From assembly GCA_015680685.1 (NCBI GenBank), contig MNCI01003028.1, forward strand, positions 62,753 through 126,752: DNA of 64,000 nucleotides, given 5' to 3'. This DNA comes from Gnetum montanum. Lineage: Eukaryota; Streptophyta; Gnetopsida; Gnetales; Gnetaceae. The notes beneath the pieces are model-generated. The model saw only the letters and a list, made by a program, of their open reading frames with translations, was not told where the DNA came from and made no database searches. Position numbers and translations under genes: made by a program. Below, in pieces: positions 1-9,644 of the stretch (positions are counted from its first letter, which is position 1; each line of letters starts with the position of its first letter).

Positions 1-2048
1 TGGAATATCCAACTGCATATTAATAATACCTAAACTAAAAATATTAATCAATGAGTTTTTAGAAAATTCTTTCACAATCTTATGATGGAATTTAAAATAT
101 TTCCTACATTTTTAATAACTTACATTTAAAATTTTTGAAAGCATTTTACATCCAAAACAAAGAAAAATGTGTAAAACATCTTGCAAATTCATAGTACACT
201 AGGGATGGATCATTGAAGCGATAATTGTTTTTCAAATTGAAAAATAATGATTCTTACCATGGTTGACAAAATCCTTGGTTTTTTCTATGATTAACAAACA
301 TCTTTCGATGTTGATATAGCAAAGGAGGACAAGACAAGGTTAAGACTACTATATCAACACATTGAAAGAGGGCAAGACAACTATCATTATGCTTCCTTAA
401 GATACTAAAAGAGGGCAAGGTAGTGCATAGAAGACTTTGTCATCCATTGAAAGATACTTATGACCTTCAAAATTCATTAGATGTTTTTATGAGTGCTTAG
501 TCTAATGACACAACATGGATTAACATCTCATTATTATTGATAGTTAGTGTCAATGATCTATGATAAGACATGTGTCATTTTGGCCTATGGGTTAGCTTGC
601 TTAGCTTTGTACTTATAGGTGCTATGTTCAAAGCCTTGTACTAACAATCCTTTTGGAATTGCTATGTTGCTAGCCTAGGGACATGTCGTAGGTAGACCTG
701 ACCTTTCCCTCAAGAATAGTCTATGATAAGATATTTTTTTTCACTATGTTGATATTCAAAGAAAGGCTAAGGCATTATACACAATGCCACATCAATATGT
801 TAAGTGATATCATGGTTCTCCTATTTGTGTCATGTCATTAGGGGTAAGGGGAAACCTATGTTAAATAATATGTCATGTCTTCAAACATAATAAGATGTCA
901 CAATAATGGCAAGTGCAATGTTCCAAAATATTACCATGAAGCTCTTACTTTTGCCATGTCATTAGGAACAAGGGTTAGCTTATGTTAGACAATATGTGCT
1001 GGATCTAAACATAATTAGACATCATAATAATGGCAAGTTCAATAGTACAAAATATAATATGACTAATGAGCAACAAGTTTCTCCTACATTCAACAATACA
1101 AATTACAATCATTCATACATGATCTGATTGTAATCCATGGATTAGACTAGCTAAATATCTAAATCATTTAAGTATGAATATAGATCAATATCTTCTTAGT
1201 TATACTTATGTGGCCCTTAGTGTATATGGTTAAGTATAACCAAGATATATAATATCCTTATTGAGATAGGTCATTAAATCAATTTACCAAGAGAAGAGCG
1301 TATTTGTAGATTGTGAAAATAATGCATAGAAGATGAAGACCATATATTTTTTATTTTTCTCATCTTTGGCTCACATTTGATTAATTTATACTATTAATTA
1401 TAATTTGATAATTTTTTTCTTTCAAATTAACCCTATCTGCTTAGAGCATTACATCAATGATGTTTTCAACTTTCTTCAAAATTATATTAAGTCATTGCAA
1501 CTTTCCAACAAATCTTTTGTGATTTTCTAGATATAAAACAAAGTTCTAGTTTTTAATTTCCATAATATTTAATGTTATTTGGTCATGAATAAAATATTAT
1601 TAAAATATAGAAAATTACTAATTAATCTAATAAAAAAGAAATAAAGTCTAATCTAGCCTAAGCGATGAGCATCCATTCCCAACTTGCAGTACACATCTTG
1701 AACTTATGCTATTATTGCTGGATTAATAAGTGTTCCACTGTTAGGTGTACCAAGTGGTACATTGCTAGGATTACCAAAAATTAAGATACTTATGCTTAAA
1801 GTTAGTTCTACTCATTTTCTTGATTAACATTCATTTAATCATAAATTGTTAACTAGGTATGCATAAAGGAAATAAATAAGAAAATTAAAGTACAATTAGA
1901 AAAATATTAGGTTAATTTAAAGTACTATAATGAAGGTAAATCAATCTTGATCTTATTGCCATCATGAAAATGTATCTAGGTACATGATGACTTAAATAAG
2001 ACTCCATACAATCATTTCATATTTATGTTATGGGTGTGACATTCAAAA
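1..2048. other. Unassigned AT-rich DNA left of element A
   Basis: I find no reading frame with recognisable domains on either strand and no LTR boundary. Apart from a local ~124-bp tandem duplication, annotated separately, the stretch is plain AT-rich intergenic DNA. It is probably old, decayed repeat sequence, but nothing in it proves that. Confidence 0.5.
831..1053. repeat. Diverged ~124-bp tandem duplication
   Basis: A unit starting CATGTCATTAGG at 831 recurs at 955. Both copies then carry similar runs: a TATGTTA word followed by AATATGT, a run of ATAAT, and the word AATGGCAAG. The two copies differ by many substitutions, so the duplication is old. Confidence 0.65.
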
Positions 2049-2760
2049 CATTGGTGGCTAGAACACCAAGAGGTCCACGAGCATACAGCCTAACCCCGAA
2101 TCTATGTGAGGGCCATGTTGGAAAATGGAAATGAGGTGCATTTAATGGTTTGGTCAATTAGATAGGGACTTACGTGGTGTTAAAATGACCGTATGTAAGA
2201 AGGGTTTGTACTACGTTACACGTGAGCATCGGATCTAGCTAAGTTAGAGCATAGCAAGGTGTCCCATCTTGAGAACAGTGACGTGAATGTGAAAATATGT
2301 ATGAGAAAATGAGAAAATACAAGTGTTATGCTAAATTCCAAAGAGAAATGCTTGAGAAATGCAATAGAATTTGAGAACAGTAGTGCACTACCCCAAAAGA
2401 GGGAGCATAGCTAATTCACAAAGGGTCTCGAAAGATACACAATGTACAATAGGCACAATGGGAGCATAATCATAGCCTCGGTGGTGTTAGGGTGTGAATT
2501 CTGATGCTGACTATGTTAAACTATTCCTACTAGGTTAGTAGCCACGATGTACCATGTGATGTTTTACAGGGCTACAATGAGGCTACAGTGTACTGTGTGG
2601 GGTAGTTGTGCCTCTTTGCTGGTGTGGTGTGCTATGGGTCTCGTTCACCCATGGAGCTAAGTGTCAAGATGCCAAAGCACCAAATGCTAAATGAAGGTGC
2701 CAACTGTCCCCCTGGTGAAAAATGGAAGCCAACCCACCTTTGAAACATTAGGACATAGGG

Positions 2761-2857
2761 GTATTTATAGGGCTAGGGTGGGTGGGTGGGGTCATGAGAA
2801 AAATTAGGTGCCACGTGGCAATGTTGAAGGAAAATGTAGATTAGGTGCCACGTGGCA
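2761..2857 (-). promoter_or_regulatory. TATA box with two palindromic G-boxes in the element A LTR
   Basis: On the minus strand CTATAAATAC lies at 2761-2770. Just upstream of it on that strand are two perfect copies of the 12-bp palindrome TGCCACGTGGCA, at 2809-2820 and 2846-2857. The core CACGTG is the plant G-box bound by bZIP and bHLH factors. Spacing of roughly 40 to 90 bp upstream of a TATA box makes a coherent U3 promoter. The sister LTR keeps the TATA sequence near 10345 but has only one mutated G-box near 10385. Function is inferred. Confidence 0.55.
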
Positions 2858-2924
2858 GTGTTGTGGGTGGGGTCACGAGAAAAATTAAAAAAAATTTCTA
2901 ACTTTGCCTACTATGCTTGTTTCG

Positions 2925-3215
2925 TATTAAGTGCGGGACACGAGACGCTGGCTGTTGGGCTCATCCTATGTTATGTGCAGGACATGGAATATTGGCTGCT
3001 ATGCTCATACAATGTTACATGCAGCACATGGGACATTGGCTGCTACACTCATCCCATGTTACATGCAGAACATAGGACATTAGGTGCTGGGCTAATCCTG
3101 TGTTACATGCAGGACATGGAACACTAATTGCTATGCTTGTCCCATGTTATGTGTAGCACATGGGATGCTGGCTGCTGGGCTTGTCCTATGTTATGTGTAG
3201 GACATGGGACACTTC
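2925..3215. repeat. 44-bp tandem array of hairpin-like units in LTR A
   Basis: At least six imperfect units of about 44 bp follow one another. A typical unit holds CCCATGT, about ten bases, ACATGGG, then a GGCTGCT-containing spacer. The CCCATGT and ACATGGG arms are inverted complements, so each unit could form a short hairpin. The same array is present in the other LTR at about 10490-10790. The plus-strand reading frame from 2852 to 3127 is a by-product of this array. Confidence 0.75.
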
Positions 3216-3239
3216 TCAGTGTCAAGATGTCTACACTGC

Positions 3240-3690
3240 ACAGTGTAGCAGAGCGTAGCATGAACACTTAGTGAAATTTTGACTTACCACACCCGTCACA
3301 CTATCTATGCTACCTATTATAATAGAGCGTAGCACAAACACTTTATGAAATTTTGACTTGCCATGCCCATCACGCTATTTATGCTACAAAGCATAGCATG
3401 AACACTTTGTGAGATTTTGACCTACCATGCTTGTCATGCTGTCTACGCTATAGAGCTTGACAAGTGTGCTACATAGCTTGATAGGTTTGCTACACTGTAG
3501 AGCTTGATAGGTGTGCTACATTGTCTATGCTGCAGATCTTGATAGGTTGCTACATTGTCTATGCTGCAGAGCTTGATAAGTATGCTACATAGCTTGATAG
3601 GTGTGCTACATTATCTACACTTTAGAGCTTGACAATTATGTTGCATAGCTTGATAGGTGTGCTATGTTGTCTATGCTGTAGAGCTTGACA
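3240..3690. repeat. 35-bp tandem array in LTR A
   Basis: Units built on AGCTTGATAGGTGTGCTAC followed by a TGTCTATGCTG word repeat with a period near 35 bp, with some shortened 21-bp units. The preceding 3240-3440 part repeats a longer block containing GCATAGCATGAACACTT and TTTTGACTTRCCATGC. The sister LTR has the matching array at about 10800-11260. Confidence 0.7.
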
Positions 3691-4256
3691 CCAGACTTAG
3701 AATAATTTTTCCCAAGTTTTGACACTTAGAAAAATTTGCAAAAGTGCCATTATTTTGACATTTCGAAAAATTTTGGCAAAGTGCCACCATTTTGACAGTT
3801 AGCCAAATTTTCAGTTAAGATGCCAAGATTTGAAATTTTGTGGTGTTTCAATGGCCCCTCTTTATTGTTCTTTAGAGGAGTGGCTCAAGAGATGTCAACA
3901 AAGAATTACAAAACACCATAGGAAATGTGCCACCAACATCACTCGTTGGTACAAGATCGAATGTTGCTTCACCATGCGCAAGAGTGATATGGGAATAAGG
4001 GTATGCTAAGGAATAAGGGATATAAGCAATGCTAGGGAGATGAAATTTAAATGGTGGAAATGAAATGCAAATAGTGGATGATGATGTAAAATGCAAATTC
4101 AACATGATTGACAGTGACCATGGCTTGAATTGGTTCATGCCTGAAATGTTGACCTCTCATCGGAGTGCTTATGAGAGTGTGAAAATCAATCTAAGGCTAG
4201 GCCAGTTGTGAAGTTACAACATTGTCAATTTTCTTGGGAATGTGCTTTTCCCCATT

Positions 4257-4275
4257 CTCTCTCTCTCTCTCTCTT
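4257..4275. repeat. (CT)n microsatellite
   Basis: An uninterrupted dinucleotide run followed by a short T tract in the 3' non-coding part of element A. The equivalent part of element B near 16950-16980 is only pyrimidine-rich, so the run grew in A. Confidence 0.9.
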
Positions 4276-5027
4276 TTTTACTTTGTTGTGTTGCGTGGAA
4301 AACCTTCTTTGGGTTTGGCTTACTATTGAATGCTAACTGCAAGTTGGCCATCAAGAAGATGGACTTTGTTTTGATGCATCCACATCACATCTATAGGATA
4401 GGTGTTTCCTACTAGGAATGAGTTGTGTTTCATCCGCTTAGGCTTTGACCATGCAACAGAGGCTCCCCACAGGATGAGTGGTTTTACATCCACCATGGGT
4501 TCTATAGTTGATGTGAAGAGAATGTCATATGCATCACAATGTGTATACATCCAAGGGATGTGTAATCATGAGTATGTGGGAGATGAGAGGATATTAGGAT
4601 GAAGGAGTGGATGTGCATAGGTTGTAATGAGGATGAGGGAGATGTGCACTCTTTAGTGGCTCAACTAGTCCAATCATGCACATCAGGTCAATGTGGTAAC
4701 TTGTTGCTACGATGAGATGTATCTTTGCATGACCGCCTCCAAGGCTTTGTCCTGCAAGCACAAATTAGAGAAGATAAGGAAACCACAAAATATGAAATGT
4801 AAGTGCAAATTCCAAATGTGAAGATGTTGCAAGTGCTAGATGCGAAGATGTTGTAAATATCAAATGATGTGCCAGTTGTAAGTGCTCAAGAAGCTAGTGA
4901 AAGTGCTAGGGCGATGATGTTGCGAGTCCTTTGAAGGTCGCACTAATGGCAGGTGCTCCAAAAAATTAGTAGAAAGGCGAGTGCCCCAAGGGTTTCACCA
5001 ATGGCAGGTGCTCGAATAGATCAGCAA

Positions 5028-5253
5028 CATGCCAGTTTAAAGTCTTGGTAGACCATGAACCCAATTTATGTTCCTAGCAAACCATGATGTGCTAGTTTAT
5101 AGTCCTAGTAGACTATTGGATGCTAGTGTAATGTCATAGTGGATAGTGGATGTTGTGCTAGTTTAACATCATAACCCAAGGACAAGCCATTGTGCTAGTT
5201 TAATGTCATGACCCAAGGACTATCTATGCCAGTTTATAGTCATAGCGGATTGG
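5028..5253. repeat. Cluster of six ~22-bp GCTAGTTTAA motifs
   Basis: Six imperfect copies begin near 5031, 5091, 5121, 5157, 5193 and 5228. The shape is GC(T/C)AGTTTA, about two variable bases, GTCATAGC, then GGA or CCA. Three further copies lie inside the gag region of the same element, at about 6966, 8428 and 8458. On the minus (coding) strand each full copy supplies a TAG from its CTAG. What the motif does is unknown. Confidence 0.65.
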
Positions 5254-5779
5254 GGCTTACCTTGCTTGTGTAAGGTGCAATGCTACATGCATAGTCATGT
5301 TGTGTTCCTGCAAGATCTTGCAAAAATAAACTAGAAAAACAACATCAAGTGGAAACTATTGTAAATAGAGTTGAAATGCACAAATGAAAGGAAAGAAATG
5401 CAAAAAGTGATAATTTTAGGTCATTTTGGACCATGGGATAGTTTAAGGCCTTTTTGGGTCATGTTTTTTTGTAGTTTTATTATTTATTTATTTAATGTAT
5501 TTTTTATGTTTTTCAAATGCAACGTGCAAGCTAGGTCAATGAATGCATAAACAAAGAAAAATGCGTGAGCTAAGTAAGTAGGCAAAATATAAAAGTGTAG
5601 GCTAATGCGACGTAAATAAAAGTAAAAAATGCATGGCAAGTGGAGAAAAAGGGTAGGCAGGCACCTAGCACATTTTTGGCCAAGAGAAAGTCTTGGTCAT
5701 GTAGTTGCTTCCTAACCAGGCATGCATCAGGGGGTGCGTAAGGCTTAGGATCCTATGGGAGGCTATTTTCTTCAACCAC

Positions 5780-6514
5780 TCATTTGGTTGTGTTAGCCTT
5801 AGGCGCTACATTGGTTGTCGTAGGTGTACCACCAAGAAACTCCTCTTCTGAAACTTGTGCCATGTCTATGTCATGGATAGTTGGAGAGGAGGTGTGATCA
5901 CCATGGATGATAACCTGATCACCTTTGTATGGAAGGTGGATTTCTTGGTGGATGGGAGAGGAGATGGCCCATAGTTGGGCTGGCCAATGCCTGCCTAGAA
6001 TTAGGTTGAAACTGAGCATCTCCTCTATGACAATGAAATCTGCATTGGTGGTGAATTGCTCTCCTACCATGAAGGCTAGGTTGATTGTACCATTGACAAT
6101 GATACATGATCCGTTGAAGGATTTTAGACACATGATTTTGGTTGGCCTGATTTTATCTACTAGGCCTAGCTTATCAATGATGAAGTATAGGACTACGTTT
6201 GTTGCTAGACCATCATCAACATGCACTCTGTGGATGGTGCACTACCCAACACGTATGCTAATGAATAGTAGAGCTGTAGTGACATTCCCTCATTCGGTGT
6301 TGAATTTAACTACATCGTCACAAAATGCTAGGGATGTTGAACTTGATTCTTGTAGTGTAGGGGAAAACATCATTGCACAGATGGATGCCTCATCTACAAG
6401 GATATCCTCTATAATAGGAATGAAGGTTAACATTCGAGCCAAGGCTTGGTGGTAAGTAGATGAGGTCATGACCAGGTCGTACAAGCTCAATGTTGTGTTC
6501 TTTTGCTTAAGCAT
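5780..6514 (-). pseudogene. Retropepsin-like aspartic protease of element A
   Basis: The minus-strand reading has the domain pattern of the Tat-lineage Ty3/Gypsy protease, which cleaves the Gag-Pol precursor inside virus-like particles. An upstream segment (6514-6290) leads into the active-site loop VDDGLATNV near 6225, which keeps the catalytic Asp followed by D-G. The flap and body follow, and then the C-terminal signature FNLILGRHWPAQ, the usual LLGRPW motif of the family, around 6000. The closing stretch SIHQEIHLPYKGD matches the conserved SLHQ..K..YEG segment. A stop interrupts the frame near 6285, between the upstream segment and the catalytic part, so the gene is broken. No reverse transcriptase follows it. 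A plus-strand frame at 5925-6455 is a shadow. Confidence 0.8.
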
Positions 6515-6839
6515 TTATTTCACCTGGGTTAGTGTAGCTACAAAGTCCTTATCATTAGTCGTTGTGTTGGTGTTGACTTCCTTCATGTGGCTTAAGAGAT
6601 AGATCTCTCGCAAAGGAGACTTGGGCTTGGTTTGCTTGTCCTGCTTGGTGGTAGGGGCCCCAATGTTTGGTTGTTACTTGTTGATTATAGCCTTTTCTTC
6701 ATCCATGGGGGTTGTGAGACATTCATTCGTCCTCTTGCATTGCCATTTGGTAGGACTACCTGGGTTACTAATGGGATTAGCCCTTAAAGGAGGAGGGATC
6801 GAGATGTTTCCCACTATTAGGCTTTAGGTAGGTGAGAGG

Positions 6840-9115
6840 CCATCATGTTGTGACACCCTTATGAAAAATGGTAGTTTAGGAGTTGTTGTAGGAGTTTTTT
6901 TGTGACCAACTCATTGTGGCACCTTAATGACAAAAGGTTGCTTAGTGGTTTTTGTTGCTATGTCATGCTAGTTTAACATCTTAACAGATGATTATTGTGG
7001 AACCTTGACCACAAAGGGTGTTGTGGGTACCTGAGGTGGCACTTTGATAACAAAGGGAGGCCTCTTACTTGTGAAAGTTGAGGAGACCCTTGCCTTGTTA
7101 GGAGGCACATGGATCACAAAAGGTTGTTGCATAGGTTTGGACTTGCCACCTATGCTAATGGAGTTTATGACATAGGGAGCATCATATAAATTGGATTGGA
7201 TCATTGTGTTAAGCACTAGTTGATCCCGTTCTATCATTCTTTGCAGGTCATTCTGCAAAGCATGATAGTTATCTATACTATGACCAGACAACTAGTGGTA
7301 ATGATAGTATTGGTTTAGCTTGAAGTGTTGTCAGACTGGGGGCTTGTTTGGTATTACTAAGGTAAGATTCCTTAGTAGTTTGTAGTACCTATCATGTTTT
7401 TGGCAAGCAATCTCTGATATGTGTTTGTATTGGATTTTCCCGGGTTTTAGGAGTTGCTCCAATAGTTTAGAGGGTTCCATCGGTAGTGGTGTATACATTG
7501 AGCAATCCTTGCACTCAAATTTGGACCTTGGGGTAGCCCTTGTCAACGTAGGTGAGTTGGCACTAGAGTTGGTGATTTTGTTAGCTGGAGCCTTGGGCTA
7601 CTTAGCTGTCAAGCCCTGATTGGTTGCTTTTGTGCTTGTGGCCACTACTGCTATTGTTATGTTTTGCTTGTAAGCATGTTGGTTTCTGTAGGCCACATAG
7701 GTTAGGTCATTACTAGCTTGCGCTGCTTCCTCTATGCCTTTTATTTGGGCAAAGGCTTGGCTAAGAGACTTTGGGGCTAGATAATATAGTTTGGACTTGA
7801 TGAAGTCATTCACTGCACCTTTGAAGATGGCCAGTAGATGTGTCGCTGCTAGGGGTTCATGCATGTCACTCAATGTAGCATTCCAACATTGGAGGAATTT
7901 TGGCACGAGTTTTAGAAGCCCCTACTTAACCTACATGAGCTAGTTGAGGGTTTCTTTAGGCTTTAGGTTGTACCTAAAGCATGTCACAAAATAGCTTACG
8001 AGATCCTCCAAGGAGGAGATTGAGGTCTTCGGTAGTGTGCAATACTAGTTTAAGGCCTTGCTAGTGAGTGACATGGGAAACACACACATGATGACATGTG
8101 GCCAAGCTTGAAGGAGTAGGCACTTAGATCAAAATGTGACCAAGTGTGCATTGGGATCTCCTTCACCATTGTACTTAGTGAATTGTGGTAGCCAAACCCT
8201 AGTTGGAAGAGTTAACGGTGGTATCGTAGAACTTATGGGGTCATCTTGGTAGAAGTCCACCACATTGACGATGTCAAAGGAGGTAGCCTTGAGTTGATTG
8301 ATCTTCTCCATCAAGCTTTAGATCAGCTAGAATGCTTGATCCAAGCTTGGGGATGTGCCAACTAGTTGCATTGGTTGGACTTATGTTGGTTGCATAACAT
8401 AGGGTCAAATTGTTGGTTGTGGAGTTTGCCAGTTTAATGTTGTAGCAGACAGGTGTTGCTAGTTTAACCTCATAGCAAATGGTTTTTGATGTATTGGCTG
8501 AGCGATGGGTGTGGTGATCAAATTAGGCCACACATGAGTGGGTTGGATAGACACTGTATATGCCAATGAGATAGGCGGGACGTAGGATGCTTGAGTTCTT
8601 TGGGGCTGGGAAGTGGCTCTTGCATGAGCATAGGGTTGGGAAAATGCAGTAGTCACTTGCAAGGAAGGTTGAATTGGCATCATCACTATCTCAGAGAGGA
8701 TGGGTGGACCAAAATGAGGAGGGGTTATACTAGGGAGTAGTTGTTGGAAGATGGTGTAGGAGTGGCTCTTGTGTTCGGAGCAGGCCTTGAACTCATCTTT
8801 CTCCTTTTGTGAGGCTTCCTCCTAGGTTGTCCTTACATCATGCTTGTTTGCACGAATGAGTTGGGACAATAGTTGGTGGTAGGAATTTGTGAGTAGGATT
8901 ATGTCAAACAAGGAGGGGTTGTACTCTCGTCCATTCTAGTGGACTCATTCGTAGTCCTATTTTGCCTCTAAATCAAGGTAATGCACTAGTAATCCTGTTT
9001 GGATTTTGGCACAAAAAAATTGTATTGTTCGTGGCTTAATGTGGCACACTTTAGGTGGATCATTGTGTCAAATCTGTTAGACATCGATGTGGAAGGTTGA
9101 TCTAGATTCATATTC
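6840..9115 (-). pseudogene. Degenerate gag of element A (Tat type)
   Basis: Gag would build the virus-like particle and bind element RNA. Reading on the minus strand, a proline/glutamine-rich N-terminus (9115-8459) is followed by the retrotransposon gag core, with LPQFTKYNGEGDPNAHL at 8190-8140, typical of Ty3/Gypsy capsids. A helical segment at 7906-7598 contains FLQCWNATLSD and a QAFAQIKGIEEA helix. A second domain with GHSIDNYHALQNDLQRMI (7290-7230) matches the CxxH..GH.T..C.AL..AI..LI region of Tat gag, but its metal-binding cysteines are mostly changed. The end is a linker in which PFVIKVPP-like octapeptides recur (7170-6990, with decayed copies to about 6850). Frameshifts and stops break the frame, and two short repeat motifs lie inside it at about 8428 and 8458. 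The start is uncertain. Confidence 0.75.
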
Positions 9116-9605
9116 ATAGATTGAGTTGTGAGAGTTGCTATTTGTAGAAAATAGCTAACCGTGAAAACTATAGAAAAATGATTAAGTCTACTGGTAGCAG
9201 AAAAATGGCCAAGTGTAAAAATGTAGGAAAACGACTAAGCATAAAAAATGAGAAAAAAATGGCTAAGTATAGAAATTGCAAAAAATTGATTAAGTATAAA
9301 ACTATAGAAATTTTGGCTAAGAATGAAAACGTAGGAAAAATGCTAAGTATGAAAATGCAAAAAATGGTTGACTTTGGTGCTATGCTCACTATGCTAGAAC
9401 TTACCACGCTTACTATGCTGGAGCTTGTCATGCTTGGTACATTGTAGCTTATCATTCTTACTACACTGGAGCTTTTCATGCTTGCTACATTGTAGCTTGT
9501 CACACTCACTATGCTGGAGCTTGCTATGCTCTATGAACTTATTACGCTCTCTAGAACATCCAGATTTTTGACTAAGTGCTAATCAAAAACGTAGATAGAG
9601 GTTCA
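9116..9605. repeat. Leader of element A with two tandem arrays
   Basis: From about 9165 to 9370 a purine-rich unit of 25-35 bp (GAAAAATGGCTAAGTATA-like) repeats. From about 9370 to 9540 units containing TATGCTGGAGCTTGTCATGC repeat, using the same vocabulary as the 35-bp array of the LTRs. The open frames here on both strands (9178-9447 and 9168-9509) are products of these repeats, not genes. Confidence 0.7.
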
Positions 9606-9624
9606 GGCCCTCCTTTTAGCACCA
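9606..9624 (-). other. Primer-binding site of element A
   Basis: On the minus strand, 20 bases past the 5' LTR edge, the sequence is TGGTGCTAAAAGGAGGGCC. It starts with TGG, the complement of a tRNA CCA end. Near-identical sequences sit at the same place in elements B (45746-45765) and C (22472-22487). The identity of the primer tRNA was not determined. Confidence 0.65.
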
Positions 9625-9644
9625 AAAACTATGAAGTCTAAAAA

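Larger units (their letters stand above)
2049..3850 (-). repeat. 3' LTR of element A
   Basis: This repeat aligns along its whole length with 9645-11417. Shared landmarks are the TAGCCTAACCCCGAATC-like start, TTTATAG at 2764-2770, the 44-bp and 35-bp internal arrays and the terminal GGTGTTTCA at 3842-3850. On the minus strand it follows a purine-rich tract (AGAGGGGCC at about 3853-3861), which serves as the polypurine tract. The first two bases are CA where the sister LTR has TG, consistent with decay. Confidence 0.85.
3851..5779 (-). other. 3' non-coding region of element A, no pol
   Basis: This is the place where reverse transcriptase, RNase H and integrase would be expected. The minus-strand frames here (for example 3872-4138 and 4323-4550) show no polymerase or integrase motif. 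Visible contents are a (CT)n microsatellite at about 4257-4275, a run of short interspersed motifs at 5028-5253, and a segment near 5400-5640 that resembles the DNA just downstream of the protease in element B. The part next to the LTR (3860-3960) resembles the corresponding part of element B at 16505-16570. Confidence 0.7.

Noticed and set aside
2852-3127. Plus-strand 91-residue frame with repeated peptide
   Set aside because: It lies in the 44-bp LTR array and reflects the repeat period, on the strand opposite to transcription of element A.
5925-6455. Plus-strand 176-residue frame
   Set aside because: It is the complement of the element A protease, which has clear family motifs on the minus strand.
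9168-9509. Open frames on both strands in the leader of element A
   Set aside because: They are produced by purine-rich tandem repeats, which lack stops in several frames. No domain is present.
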